Below are positions 17,170 to 27,025 of a DNA stretch of 64,000 nucleotides, piece by piece. The DNA is taken from the NCBI RefSeq assembly GCF_031177825.1, contig NZ_JAPSKE010000004.1, positions 186,001-250,000 on the forward strand, read 5' to 3'. The position numbers were made by a program, and so were the translations under genes. Positions within the stretch are counted from its first letter, which is position 1, and every line of letters begins with the position of its first letter. The notes beneath the pieces are model-generated. The model was not told the origin of the DNA, did no database searches, and worked only from the letters and a program-made list of their open reading frames with translations. The DNA is from Paenibacillus sp. (GTDB lineage: Bacteria; Bacillota; Bacilli; Paenibacillales; YIM-B00363).

Positions 17170-18771
17170 TTACGACGCGCCCTTCCCCGTTCGTCCGAGC
17201 TCGCCCGGCGTCGTGCCCCAGAACCTGCGGAACATCTTCGTGAAATGGCTGACGTCGCGATAGCCGACTGCTGCGGCGGCTTCGTATACTTTGGCGCCGT
17301 CCATCAGGAGATCGCGAGCTTTGGTCATCTTCCGATCGATTAAGTATGCGGAGAATGCGACGCCGGTTTCTTTCTTGAACAGACGGCTTAAATAGGCCGG
17401 GGCCAAGTACAGTCTTTCCGCGGCGGTGTGCAGCGTAATGTCGAGACTTAAGTCTTCTTCGATCATCGCCAGCAGTCGGCTGATGAGCCGATGCATCATC
17501 GTGCTGCGCTGCAGTCCACCGTAATGTACGATGCGCCGGGCCGCCCGCTGCAGCCAATGCACCGCAAGAACAGGATTTTTCAATGCCTCCGGCACCATGA
17601 ATTCGCCGAATTCTTCGCCCGCCGTCTCTCTCACCGACCAACCGTTCTTGTGAATCGCGCGGATCAACAAGCTGTAGAGATAGATCGCCTGTTCCTGAAA
17701 ATATTCGAGAGACCGAACCCCTTCGCCGCGAGGGTCGAATCGTTCGGCGATCAACTCCGCGGCACGGTCCGCGGCCCCCATGCCAAGCGCCGTCTCGAGC
17801 TCGCGTTCGAATTCGGGGGTCGCTGGCGCCGGCAAGCCGTCTTCCCCTCGATCCGCGAACGGGATCACCAGGTTGCTGCCCAACCAGGTCCGCTCGAGCA
17901 GCGCGCGGATCGCCTGGCGGTACAGCGTCGGAGCGTCTCCTCGACCGCCGAGCGAAGAGACGCCGGCGCTGGCGGTTCGCTTGAGCGCGTCTTCGGCCAG
18001 CGCGAGCAGCTTCGACGCGCCGTCGTTCGCGCGGAACGCGAACTCGTCCGCAGTCTCGTCCTCCTTGCCTATATACAAAGCGGCGACGCGCTGCTCCGCA
18101 TCCTGAAAGACAAGGACCCCCTTTGTACTGAAGAAGTCCTCCGCGATGCTCTGCAGCGCGAACGATTCGAACGAAGCGTCCTCCGTCGCCGGCTCGTCGG
18201 TCGGATCCAACTCGAACGCCGCCAACGCATACAGCCGATCCGTCGGCAGGTTCAATACCAACCGCCCCGCCTGCCGATCGAGTTCTTCCTCCGAATAATC
18301 CCCATGGATCCATCGGCTGAAGAACATCGTCCGAAGCAGCGGCAGATGCTCCTCCCACCTCCGCCGCAACGCCAAAAAATCGACTTCCGCCTCCCGCTCC
18401 TTGCGGATCCGCTCCGCCGTTTCCCGAACCGCCTCGACGATTTCGTCTTCGCCCGCTGGCTTCAATAAATACCGGACGGCGCCCAGCTCCAGCGCCCCCT
18501 TCGCATACGCGAAATCGTCGTGACCGCTCAAGATGATCACTTTCATTCGCGACCCTCGCGACAGCGCCTCCCGCGCGACGGACAAACCGTTCATGCCGGG
18601 CATCTGGATATCGAGCAGGAGAATGTCCGGCTCCAACCGCTCGATCATCGCTAACGCGTCGATTCCGTTCGTCGCGGTCCCGACGACGTCGATTCCGTAC
18701 TCCTCCCATGGAATGGAATAGGCAGTGCTGTAAAGAAGTCTCGGTTCGTCCTCGGCAAGAAACAGGTTCAA
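17170..18771 (-). CDS. YesN-like response regulator with AraC output domain
   Basis: About 533 residues. The receiver domain occupies 1-120, with the phosphoacceptor Asp54 in LLLDIQMPG and Lys in LLKPAGED. A variable middle region follows (about 135-420). The C-terminus is an AraC double HTH (LHTAAERLYLAPAYLSRLFK, YEAAAAVGYRDVSHFTKMF). I chose TTG at 18771 as the start: GGAGGGGGAG precedes it and it overlaps the kinase stop by four bases (TTGA), implying translational coupling. It likely activates nearby sugar-uptake genes in response to the kinase. Confidence 0.9.
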   Translation of the reverse strand: MNLFLAEDEPRLLYSTAYSIPWEEYGIDVVGTATNGIDALAMIERLEPDILLLDIQMPGMNGLSVAREALSRGSRMKVIILSGHDDFAYAKGALELGAVRYLLKPAGEDEIVEAVRETAERIRKEREAEVDFLALRRRWEEHLPLLRTMFFSRWIHGDYSEEELDRQAGRLVLNLPTDRLYALAAFELDPTDEPATEDASFESFALQSIAEDFFSTKGVLVFQDAEQRVAALYIGKEDETADEFAFRANDGASKLLALAEDALKRTASAGVSSLGGRGDAPTLYRQAIRALLERTWLGSNLVIPFADRGEDGLPAPATPEFERELETALGMGAADRAAELIAERFDPRGEGVRSLEYFQEQAIYLYSLLIRAIHKNGWSVRETAGEEFGEFMVPEALKNPVLAVHWLQRAARRIVHYGGLQRSTMMHRLISRLLAMIEEDLSLDITLHTAAERLYLAPAYLSRLFKKETGVAFSAYLIDRKMTKARDLLMDGAKVYEAAAAVGYRDVSHFTKMFRRFWGTTPGELGRTGKGAS

Positions 18772-20630
18772 GCGACTCCCCCTCCTCGGCCTTCCATCCT
18801 GCACAGCTCGACCGGAATACGAACGACGCTGCGCGTACCCCGCCCTTCCTCGCTTTCGACGACGACGCCGCTCCCTTCGCCGTAATACAGCTTCAATCGC
18901 GTCTGGACGTTCACGAGTCCGAACAATTCGCCCCTCGGCTGGTTGAACGAGCGCAAAGACTGCCCCGTCACCTTGTCCAACTCCTCCCTTATGTAGCGAA
19001 GCCGTTCCTCCGGGATTCCGTTCCCGGTATCTTCCACGCGAATGACGAGAGCGTCCTCTTCGACGTCGGACGAGATCGTTAGCGTCCCGCCTCCAGGCTT
19101 CTTCTCGAGACCGTGGACGATCGCGTTCTCGACGAGGGGCTGAAGAATGAGCTTTAATACGAATAACCCGGCGCTCTCCGGAGAAATCCGTTGCTCGAAC
19201 GAGATCGAATCGCCGAAACGAAGCTGCTGGATTCGGATGTAATACTTCAAGTGCTCCAACGTCTCCTGCATCGTGAACGCTTGTCTGCCCTTCATGAGGC
19301 TAAGGCGGAAAAACTTGCTTAGACACAACACCATCTCGCTGCTGGCTCCCGCTTCGTAATTTTTCGTCTCCCAGTAAATCGAATCCAGCGTATTGTATAG
19401 AAAATGGGGGTTGATTTGCGATTGCAAAAATTTCAGTTCCGTCTCCGTCTTCTGCAACAAGTGCTCGTAGCTTTCCCGAATGTACCGCTCTTCCAGCTCG
19501 ACCATTCGGTTGAATTCTTCGGTCAATAGTCCGAACTCGTCCGTCCGACGGTTCGGCAGTTGTACCTGCCGTTTGCCGGACTTCCATTGCCGCATGCCGT
19601 TCAACAGGCTGCGCATCGGAGACGCGATGCCGGAGTAGACGATCAGCGAGACGCCGCAGGCAAGTAGAAGACTAATCGCGATCATGACGACGGTGAATCG
19701 CTGGAGCTGGGCCGGCTCGTGTTTAATGAGACGCTCCGGCTGGATGAGGATCATGGACCAGCCGGACGACTGGGACGAGACGCTCGTCACATACATCGGA
19801 TCGGAGGAATACGGCACCCTCCTGCCGGATACGTTCCGTCCGACCCACTCCCTCCAAGGGACGGATGCCGGTTCGGATAATGTGGAAGCGATGAGTTCAC
19901 CTAGCGGGGATACGAGAAAGATGTGAGAATCGTCGGTAAACAACAATCGATTGCCGAATTCGAGCAGCGTCTTCTTGGAGACGGACACCCCGACGACGCT
20001 GCGCGATTCGGCGGTCCCATGGATGCCGAGCCCCATCTTCCGGGTCATCGTCAACAGCCCTGAGTTGTGCGCGGGGTCGAAGGTAGGATCCCCGTACATA
20101 TACGACTGCTGGGGATGAGTCTGGGGCGCGTCCTGGGACGGTAAAGTGAGGACGACGCCGCCTTGCGCGGCGATCGTCGCTTGGTACCAATCCAGATCCG
20201 CGTAATGGAACGGGCGTCCTCCCGTCGTCGGAGAGATCAACGTCCCGAGCGGATCCACGATCATCCAGACGTCCTCCACCTGCTTGCTCATGAACGCGAT
20301 GTTCACGATTTGCCGTTTCAGCGTTACGGCGTTCAAGATCGTCTTCGTCGGACTGTTTTGGTCCGCCAGCAGCCTGTTCATCTCCTGATTGCCTGAAATA
20401 TGAACGGTTAATTGGTCGACGTTATTCATGAACATGTCGATCTGATCCAGCGAAGACAGCATGGCTTCCCTCGTCCGGACATCGACTTGATCCCGCACGA
20501 TCTGCTCCGATCGATCGAGGGCGTAGAGGCTTACCGCGATAATCGGCGTCAAGATGAGCAGGAAATAGAACGTCAACCTCCATTGAATCGATCTTTTCAT
20601 TAGGTCTACCAGCGTCACCAACGGCGTCAA
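18768..20630 (-). CDS. YesM-like sensor histidine kinase
   Basis: Up to 620 residues. TM1 lies near 17-37, an extracellular sensor (dCache-like) at about 40-305, TM2 at about 312-332, and a HAMP linker after it. The His_kinase domain has phospho-His409 in QINPHFLYN. The ATPase N-box is LVENAIVHG (499-507) and the G-box VEDTGNGIP. TTG at 20630 has GGTGGGAG upstream; ATG at 20600 (MKRSIQWRL) is the more usual family start but has a weak site. It is paired with the adjacent YesN-like regulator. Confidence 0.9.
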   Translation of the reverse strand: MTPLVTLVDLMKRSIQWRLTFYFLLILTPIIAVSLYALDRSEQIVRDQVDVRTREAMLSSLDQIDMFMNNVDQLTVHISGNQEMNRLLADQNSPTKTILNAVTLKRQIVNIAFMSKQVEDVWMIVDPLGTLISPTTGGRPFHYADLDWYQATIAAQGGVVLTLPSQDAPQTHPQQSYMYGDPTFDPAHNSGLLTMTRKMGLGIHGTAESRSVVGVSVSKKTLLEFGNRLLFTDDSHIFLVSPLGELIASTLSEPASVPWREWVGRNVSGRRVPYSSDPMYVTSVSSQSSGWSMILIQPERLIKHEPAQLQRFTVVMIAISLLLACGVSLIVYSGIASPMRSLLNGMRQWKSGKRQVQLPNRRTDEFGLLTEEFNRMVELEERYIRESYEHLLQKTETELKFLQSQINPHFLYNTLDSIYWETKNYEAGASSEMVLCLSKFFRLSLMKGRQAFTMQETLEHLKYYIRIQQLRFGDSISFEQRISPESAGLFVLKLILQPLVENAIVHGLEKKPGGGTLTISSDVEEDALVIRVEDTGNGIPEERLRYIREELDKVTGQSLRSFNQPRGELFGLVNVQTRLKLYYGEGSGVVVESEEGRGTRSVVRIPVELCRMEGRGGGVA

Positions 20631-20681
20631 CGCGCTCCCACCCTTCGGCCCGACGCCCGCTTCCTTAGCGAAACGGAAACG

Positions 20682-21923
20682 TTACAGCGATTCGATATAT
20701 TCCTTCATGTCGATCGTTCGTCCGGAGCGTCGCGAAGCTTCCGCGGCGAAGGCGATCAGATGGCTCTTCGCGGAGACGATCCCCGACGTGAGCGATGCCG
20801 GAGCGCCTCTTTCCAACTGCGACACGAATTCGCTCATCAGCATCGTGTCCGCCCCGTTGTGACCGCCTTCCACCTGTTCCGGATAATACATCCGTTTCGC
20901 GCCGCCGAACCGTTTGACTTCGATTTCGTTGAGGTCTTCGTTGCCGCGGATTTGGCCTTCGGTTCCCATGATTTTGAACGTGCGCGCGTTTTCTTCCGTA
21001 AAGCCGGTCATGGTGAACGAGACCGTTACGTCCCCTTCGAAGCGCAGGTTCACGACCTGATGATCGACAACGTCGTTATCGCACCGATAGACGCATCGAC
21101 CGTAGGGGCCGGTCCGTATCGCTTCCCACCGGTCCTCGAGTTTGTTCGAGATCGAGGCGGCGCGCTGAACGAAATCCGTCTTCTCGTTGCAATACCACTT
21201 GATCGCCGAGAAAGGGCAGGATCTCTCGACCGCGCAGCCGTCCGTGCAGCGCGCCGCGGAGCCTTCCGGCGCGTTGCCCTCGTGAAAATACGAGAGGCTT
21301 CCGAACGAGGAGACGGCCACGCACTCGGCGCCGACCAGCCACTGCAGCATATCCATATCATGGCAGCTCTTCTGCAATATCATGGGGCTCGACAGCCCCG
21401 CGTTGCGCCAGTTCCCGCGGACGAAGCTGTGCGCTTGATGCCAGTAGCCGACGTTCTCCGTCCACTGCACGGTCATGACGCGGCCGATCGCGCCGCTGTC
21501 GACGACCCGTTTCACTTCCTTGAAATAGGGCGAATACCGCATCGGGTGACATACGGTCAAGACCCGCCCAAGCTCCTCCGCGCGGCGCGCGATGGCTAGC
21601 GATTCAGAAGGGTCCGTCGACATCGGCTTCTCGAGCAAAATGTCGTACCCTCGTTCGAGCGCCCTCATCGTGGGCTCGTAATGATCGTTGTCCTGCGTGC
21701 ATACGAGCAGCGCCCGACACAGCTTCGGCCGAGCCAACAGCCGCTCCCAAGTTTCGAACCGGCGTTCCTCGGGAATGCCGTGGAGCTCCGCGAAGCGCGT
21801 TCTTCGCTCCTCGTCCGGCTCCGCCACCGCGACGAACCGGATTTCGTTCGGCCGCATCCGCGCATATTCCCCGTACGCGAACATGCCTCTCCCGCCGGCG
21901 CCAAGCAATGCCGCTTCAATCAT
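20682..21923 (-). CDS. Gfo/Idh/MocA oxidoreductase with Cys cluster
   Basis: 413 residues. An N-terminal NAD(P)-binding Rossmann domain (LGAGGRGM at 7-14) and the EKPM motif at 98-101 are typical. An insertion carries six Cys (226, 230, 236, 245, 277, 281: RCTDGC, SCPFSAIKWYC, GRCVYRC), a pattern seen in a Gfo/Idh subgroup and probably a structural metal site. The substrate is probably a sugar or sugar acid. It sits between the two-component genes and the RpiR regulator on the same strand. Confidence 0.85.
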   Translation of the reverse strand: MIEAALLGAGGRGMFAYGEYARMRPNEIRFVAVAEPDEERRTRFAELHGIPEERRFETWERLLARPKLCRALLVCTQDNDHYEPTMRALERGYDILLEKPMSTDPSESLAIARRAEELGRVLTVCHPMRYSPYFKEVKRVVDSGAIGRVMTVQWTENVGYWHQAHSFVRGNWRNAGLSSPMILQKSCHDMDMLQWLVGAECVAVSSFGSLSYFHEGNAPEGSAARCTDGCAVERSCPFSAIKWYCNEKTDFVQRAASISNKLEDRWEAIRTGPYGRCVYRCDNDVVDHQVVNLRFEGDVTVSFTMTGFTEENARTFKIMGTEGQIRGNEDLNEIEVKRFGGAKRMYYPEQVEGGHNGADTMLMSEFVSQLERGAPASLTSGIVSAKSHLIAFAAEASRRSGRTIDMKEYIESL

Positions 21924-21977
21924 TCGTTTCCACTCCCTCCCGCATCATCCCGTTCCGCTCACGTTATGGATTAACAT

Positions 21978-22847
21978 TCATACCATGCGGTCGACGACGG
22001 CTTTCGCAGTAAGCTTGATAGAGTCGTACGCAGTGTCTTTCAATTCCATAGTTACTAGCGTCAGCAAGACGTCCAACAAATTCATCTGCGCGATCTTCGT
22101 GCTGAACGATCCGCCCTGCAGCGGCATCTCCTTCGATGGGACGAGCAGCGTAATGTCCGAGACGGCCGCGAGCGCGGATTCCCCGTTACCGGTCAGCGCG
22201 ATCGTCGTCGCGCCGTTCTTCTTCGCCCGGCGGAACGCCTCGACCATATCGACCGTGCCGCCGGACGTCGAGATGCCGAACACGACGTCCTGCTCGCCGG
22301 CGAGCGCCGCCGTCATCGCGATAATATGGGCGTCGCGCTGCGCTTCCGCGTTCATCCCGATGCGCATCAGGCGGTAATAGACGTCTTGCGCCGTCGTACC
22401 CGAAGAAACAAGGCCGTACACGTATATTTTCCTCGCGCCGATCAACGTCTTGACCGCCTTCTTCAATTCGATCATGTTGATCGTGCCCAGCGTGTCCTGC
22501 ACCATCCGTTCGTTGTTCGCCGTCGTCTTGCGGGCGACCATCTGGTAATCGTCGTCCTCGTCGATTTCGTCGTTAATATGCGTCGGCAGATTTACTAAAT
22601 CGATCGCGATCGACAGTTTGAAATCCTGATACCCCTTAAACCCCAACTTACGGCAGAAACGCAGAATCGTCGTCTCGCCGACGCCGGCTTGCTCCGCCAA
22701 ATTCGTGATCGTCGCCATCATGGCCGAATCCGAATGTTGAAGAATGAGGTCGGCGACCTTCTTCTCGGTTTTCGTAAGCGACGGATAGATGACCTTGATC
22801 ATCAATAACGTATCTGTTTGGTTAGGCATTTTTCCATTCTTTCTCAT
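21978..22847 (-). CDS. MurR/RpiR-family transcriptional regulator
   Basis: 289 residues. The N-terminal HTH_6 domain (about 18-90) includes LTKTEKKVADLILQH and QAGVGETTILRFCRKLGFKG. A C-terminal SIS domain (about 130-270) reads IYVYGLVSSGTTAQD, FGISTSGGTVDMVEA and LTGNGES, and would bind a phosphosugar. It lies 66 bp after the permease gene and probably regulates the 22914-30757 operon and perhaps nagA. An AGAAGG site supports the ATG at 22847. Confidence 0.88.
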   Translation of the reverse strand: MRKNGKMPNQTDTLLMIKVIYPSLTKTEKKVADLILQHSDSAMMATITNLAEQAGVGETTILRFCRKLGFKGYQDFKLSIAIDLVNLPTHINDEIDEDDDYQMVARKTTANNERMVQDTLGTINMIELKKAVKTLIGARKIYVYGLVSSGTTAQDVYYRLMRIGMNAEAQRDAHIIAMTAALAGEQDVVFGISTSGGTVDMVEAFRRAKKNGATTIALTGNGESALAAVSDITLLVPSKEMPLQGGSFSTKIAQMNLLDVLLTLVTMELKDTAYDSIKLTAKAVVDRMV

Positions 22848-22913
22848 GCATCGACCTTCTCTTTCAACGCTTGCACGAAGCGTTTCGTAATGACCCTCGG
22901 GTTTCCCTTTATC

Positions 22914-23741
22914 TTATCCCTTGATTCCGCTGAACGCGATACCCTTGACGATATAGTTCTGCAAGGCGACGAAGAACACGATCAACGGGACTGTACACAG
23001 CACCGCGCCCGCCATGATGAGCGGATACTCGAGACCGCCCCGCGTATTGCCTTGCAGCGCGCTCATGCCGACGGACAACACCTTCATGCTCTCGCTGTTC
23101 ACGACGACGAGCGGCCACAGAAAGTCGTTCCAGCTCCACAAGATTCCGAAGAACGCCATCGTAGCGATCGCCGGCGTCGTGAGCGGCAGCAGAACGCGGA
23201 AGAAAATCGTGCCGTAGTGCGCGCCGTCGATCTTGGCGGCCTCCTCCAGCTCCGCGGGCAGCGTCAGGAAAAACTGCCGCAACAAAAACACCCCGTACGC
23301 GGAAAAAATTTGCGGTACGATCAGTCCCGCGAACGTGTCGATCCATCCCAGCTTCACGACCTCGAAATATTGCGGAATCAACACGACCTGTCCCGGGACC
23401 ATCAGGAGCGCAAGCACGATGACGAAGAGAACGTCGCGACCGGGAAATTTCAGCCTCGCGAAGCCGTAGCCCGCCATGGCGCACACAAGCACCTGCGGCA
23501 AGACGCGCCCGAGCGTCATGATGACCGTATTTTTCAAATACGTCCCGAATTGCACGCGTTCGAACACTTCGACGTACCAACCGAAGTCGAACTGCGTCGG
23601 AAACCAGACGGGCGGAATTTGCACCGAATCCGCGTACGTCTTCACGGACGTCGTGATCATCCAGAAGAAGGGCAAGAACATGAACGCCGCGCAGAGCAGC
23701 AAGACCGTATGTAGGACCGTCTTGGAGGCGATCGACCGCAT
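22914..23741 (-). CDS. Sugar ABC transporter permease (MalG-like)
   Basis: 275 residues, six membrane segments, EAA loop EAAKIDGAHYGTIFFRVLLP, C-terminus NYIVKGIAFSGIKG. The start is ATG 23741 (AAGGGAG nine bases upstream). An ATG at 23762 overlaps the previous stop as ATGA but has no site. It pairs with the MalF-like permease directly upstream. Confidence 0.9.
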   Translation of the reverse strand: MRSIASKTVLHTVLLLCAAFMFLPFFWMITTSVKTYADSVQIPPVWFPTQFDFGWYVEVFERVQFGTYLKNTVIMTLGRVLPQVLVCAMAGYGFARLKFPGRDVLFVIVLALLMVPGQVVLIPQYFEVVKLGWIDTFAGLIVPQIFSAYGVFLLRQFFLTLPAELEEAAKIDGAHYGTIFFRVLLPLTTPAIATMAFFGILWSWNDFLWPLVVVNSESMKVLSVGMSALQGNTRGGLEYPLIMAGAVLCTVPLIVFFVALQNYIVKGIAFSGIKG

Positions 23742-23758
23742 GCTTGAATTCTCCCTTC

Positions 23759-24658
23759 TCATTCGTAGTGCACCCATCGTTTCTGCAGACGGAGCTGAAC
23801 GAGCGTAATGAGCAGGATGACGAGGAAGAGCACCCATGCTTGCGCCGACGCGTACCCGATCTTGAAGAATTGGAATCCGTTCTGGTAGATGGAATAGACC
23901 GCCGTTCTCGTCGCCTCGAGCAGCACGCCGCCTCCGCCGCTGCTGGAGCTCGAAGCGAAAATGTACACGAGGTCGAACACCTGGAAGGAAGAGATGAAGC
24001 TCGTGACGGTCACGAAGAAGATCGTCGGCGTCAGCATCGGAACCGTGATATTCAAAAACCGTCCGACCGACGACGCCCCGTCGATCCGCGCGGCCTCGTA
24101 ATACGATTCCGGGATCCCTTGCAGCCCTGCGAGCAGAATGACCATATTGGAGCCGATGCCCGCCCAGACGGAGATAATGATGACGCTCCATAGGATGACG
24201 TTCGGATCGGTCAGCCAGGACGGGCCGTCGATGCCGACGAGCCCGAGCATGAAGTTAATCAGGCCGGTGGAAGAATTATAAAGCCACTTCCAGACGACCG
24301 CGATCGCGATCGGCATCGTGATCGAAGGAATAAAGAAGATCGTCCGGTACGCGTTGCGGCCCGCCATGCGTCGGTCGAGCAGCGCGGCGACGAGGATCGA
24401 CGCCGCGACGGTCAGCGGCACCGCGATGAGCGCGTAGATGCCCGTCGTTCGCATCGCCTTCAAATAGACTTCGTCTTGGAACAATCTCGCGAAGTTATCG
24501 AGACCGACGAAGGAAATCGAAGCGGAGCCGTCCCAATTCGTGAAGCTCAGTACGAGCGAGAACAGCACCGGCAGGACGACGAACGCCAGCAACCCCAGTA
24601 CCGCCGGCCCGATAAATACATATCCCCATAACGCCTGACTGCGAAGCCAACGCCGCAT
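23759..24658 (-). CDS. Sugar ABC transporter permease (MalF-like)
   Basis: 299 residues, beginning MRRWLRSQALWGYVFIGPAV, with six membrane segments and the EAA loop EAARIDGASSVGRFLNITVP. The start at 24658 follows GGAGGGGGG. An open frame continues upstream but is shadow sequence of the binding-protein gene. A Ser/Gly-rich run (SSSSSGGGG) interrupts the region before the last segments, which is unusual. It is part of the 24730 binding-protein importer. Confidence 0.9.
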   Translation of the reverse strand: MRRWLRSQALWGYVFIGPAVLGLLAFVVLPVLFSLVLSFTNWDGSASISFVGLDNFARLFQDEVYLKAMRTTGIYALIAVPLTVAASILVAALLDRRMAGRNAYRTIFFIPSITMPIAIAVVWKWLYNSSTGLINFMLGLVGIDGPSWLTDPNVILWSVIIISVWAGIGSNMVILLAGLQGIPESYYEAARIDGASSVGRFLNITVPMLTPTIFFVTVTSFISSFQVFDLVYIFASSSSSGGGGVLLEATRTAVYSIYQNGFQFFKIGYASAQAWVLFLVILLITLVQLRLQKRWVHYE

Positions 24659-24729
24659 GATTCGAGCCCCCCTCCGGCAAATACGTCCCGCCCGATCCGA
24701 GCGGGAAGGCGCTTCGTTGCGCCGACGGT

Positions 24730-26001
24730 TTATTGACCGAGCGTCGCCAAGATTTCGTTCGCTTCCTCCTCCATGGCCGCCAAGCCTTCCGCCACCGACT
24801 CTTCGCCGATCCAGATGTCCGCGAAGTGGTTGTACATCGGCTGCTCCCATTCCGTCGAGAACGAGGTCGGATACGGGATGCCGTATTGGGTGAATTCCGC
24901 ATATTCCTTGAGGCGCATCGGCGCCGCTTCCGTCCATTTCGCTTGGGCGGCGGCGTAAGCGGGAATGACGAGCCCGGTTTCCGCTTGCATGTTGCCGAAT
25001 TGTTCGGAGCCCAGGAACTTCATCAGCTCCCATACCTCGTCGGGATGCTTCGTCTTCGCATTCGCCACCCAGCCGACGCCATGGATCGTGAACGCCTTCC
25101 GCTTGCCTTGAGGCAGCGGGGACACGTCGACGTTCTCCTTCAGGGCGTCGTAATAACCGCGCACCATCCACGAGCCGTCGTAAATCATGGCGACCTTGCC
25201 CGATTGGAACAGTTGGGCCGGATCGTTTTCCAACAAATACTTGCCGTCCGGCGACACCTTATCGTCGTGAATCATGCTTTGAATGAACTCGATCGCTTCG
25301 ACCGCTTCCGGCGAGCCGAGGTTTACCGACTTCTTGTCTTCGTTCATGATCGTGGCGCCGTTCTGCACCATGAACGGAAAGTGGACGGTGTACGCGTTGT
25401 CCGGCAGCGCGATGCCCCACTGCTTCGTCTCGCCGCCTTCGACGATCGTCAGCTTCTTCGCGGCGTCGCGGAGATCGTCCCACGTCCAATCGCCCGTAGG
25501 ATATTCGAGTCCGGCGGCGTCGAACATGGCTTTGTTATAGAACAAACCGATGCTGTCCATGTCCTTCGGAATGCCGTAGTGCTTATCGCCAGCTTTATAT
25601 AATTCTACAATCGGTTGAACGAATGGGTCGAAGCTGAAGCCGTCGCGCTCCGCAAGCTCCGTAACGTCCAGCAGGAAGCCCTTGCTTTGGAACTTCTGGA
25701 AGCTAGGTCCATCGATCCAGGTGAGATCGGGTCCGTTCCCCGCTGTGAATGTCGTCTGCAGCTTGGCGTAATAATCGCCTTCCTGCGTCTGTACGTCGAC
25801 CGTAATGTTCGGATGCTTGGCCGTGAACGCCTCCGCCGCTTGCTTCATGACGTCCACTTGATTCGGGTCCGCCACCCACCAGCTCAGTTCCACCTTCTCC
25901 CCATCGGTCCCGGAGCCTCCGTTCCCGCCGCATGCCGCAAGTCCGATCGCGAATACCGCCATCGCCGCCGTTACCCCTCGAAACCGATACCGTTGATTCA
26001 T
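24730..26001 (-). CDS. Sugar-binding lipoprotein (family 1)
   Basis: 423 residues; signal peptide with lipobox GLAAC and a GNGGSG tether. The body matches MalE-like binding proteins: VELSWWVADPNQVDVMKQAA, IPKDMDSIGLFYNKAMFDAA, GKVAMIYDGSWMVRGYYDAL. It feeds the two MalF/MalG-type permeases downstream. The ligand is unknown; the neighbours (Gfo/Idh and isomerase-like enzymes, NagA) suggest a modified or amino sugar. Confidence 0.9.
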   Translation of the reverse strand: MNQRYRFRGVTAAMAVFAIGLAACGGNGGSGTDGEKVELSWWVADPNQVDVMKQAAEAFTAKHPNITVDVQTQEGDYYAKLQTTFTAGNGPDLTWIDGPSFQKFQSKGFLLDVTELAERDGFSFDPFVQPIVELYKAGDKHYGIPKDMDSIGLFYNKAMFDAAGLEYPTGDWTWDDLRDAAKKLTIVEGGETKQWGIALPDNAYTVHFPFMVQNGATIMNEDKKSVNLGSPEAVEAIEFIQSMIHDDKVSPDGKYLLENDPAQLFQSGKVAMIYDGSWMVRGYYDALKENVDVSPLPQGKRKAFTIHGVGWVANAKTKHPDEVWELMKFLGSEQFGNMQAETGLVIPAYAAAQAKWTEAAPMRLKEYAEFTQYGIPYPTSFSTEWEQPMYNHFADIWIGEESVAEGLAAMEEEANEILATLGQ

Positions 26002-26041
26002 CTGAAACCCACCTTTCGAAATTGGTCGATGCTTCGCGAAT

Positions 26042-27025
26042 CTATTTTGTCAGTTCAATGAAGTGTCCGGCCTTCCGCGATAGGTAACACGCTTCGACGA
26101 CTTCCAGCGTGCGGAGGCCGTCTTCCCCGGCGATCTCCGGAGGACGGCCGTCTCTTACGCCTTCCACGAACTCGCGGATCAGCCCCTCGTTCAGATCGTC
26201 CATCCAAGGGAGAAGCGTCGTATTCGCGCTTCCCGCGGCATACCAGCGGGACGACTGTCTGAACAGGTCCAGCGTGATCGTCCCCCGTTCTCCGACGATC
26301 TCCATCGTCAAGTCGCCCCAGATCGGATACGCGTCGGGCATCGACCAGCTCGGATCGATCGAAACGATCGTCCCCGATCGCATCTCCAGCAGCGCGACCC
26401 CGCAATCCTCGACCGCCCCTTGGTCGCGAAAGCTCGTCTCGAGCTCGGCGAATACCCGGCGGACTTCATCCCCAAGCATCCACCGGATCGCGTCGGTCAG
26501 GTGCACGGTGTGGTCCGCGGCCGCGCCGCCCCCCGACAACGCCGGATCCTCGAACCATCCCCCGGGCCGCTTGCCCCGATTCGACGAACGAACGGCGAGC
26601 ACGCGTCCGAGTTCCCCGGCTTGGATCCGTTCCCTCGCGATGCGCGCCGCCGTCGCATGCCGGACGGGGAAAGCGATTCGGAGAGTAACGCCCTCCTCCC
26701 GACACGCGCGAATCATCTCTTCGGCGTCGGCGGTCGTCGTCGCGATCGGCTTCTCGCACAAGACATGTTTTTTGGCCCGCGCGACGGCCACGACGTGCTC
26801 TTTGTGCTTCGCGGTCTCGGAGCAGACGATTACCGCTTCGATCGGCAGCGATAGAAACGCGGACAAGTCGGCGACGTATTCGGCGCCGTACGTCGCAGCC
26901 GCCTCGCGCCCTCGCGTCTCGTCCGCGTCCCAGACGGCGGCGAGCTCCGCGTCCGGATGCCGCCGAAGCTGCGCCGCATAGGAGTGCGCATGCATGTGCG
27001 CGAAGCTCAGAATTCCCGCCCTCAT
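26042..27025 (-). CDS. Gfo/Idh/MocA oxidoreductase
   Basis: 327 residues. It starts MRAGILSFAHMHAHSYAAQL, a variant in which the usual GxGxxG is replaced by a FAHMHAHSY-type loop known in a Gfo/Idh subgroup. CEKPIATT at about 94-101 is the EKP motif and GGGAAADHTVHLTDAIRWM carries the catalytic-site His. It overlaps the upstream dehydrogenase gene by four bases (ATGA), so the two are coupled. Confidence 0.85.
   Translation of the reverse strand: MRAGILSFAHMHAHSYAAQLRRHPDAELAAVWDADETRGREAAATYGAEYVADLSAFLSLPIEAVIVCSETAKHKEHVVAVARAKKHVLCEKPIATTTADAEEMIRACREEGVTLRIAFPVRHATAARIARERIQAGELGRVLAVRSSNRGKRPGGWFEDPALSGGGAAADHTVHLTDAIRWMLGDEVRRVFAELETSFRDQGAVEDCGVALLEMRSGTIVSIDPSWSMPDAYPIWGDLTMEIVGERGTITLDLFRQSSRWYAAGSANTTLLPWMDDLNEGLIREFVEGVRDGRPPEIAGEDGLRTLEVVEACYLSRKAGHFIELTK

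Noticed and set aside
17144..18709. 521-codon frame on the minus strand
   Set aside because: Overlaps the YesN-like regulator in another frame and shows no domain.
23742..24191. Long upstream extension of the MalG-like permease frame
   Set aside because: The extension is antisense-like noise over the MalF-like permease; the true start at 23741 has a good SD sequence.
24659..25171. Upstream extension of the MalF-like permease frame
   Set aside because: It overlaps the binding-protein gene in another frame; the start at 24658 has GGAGGGGGG.
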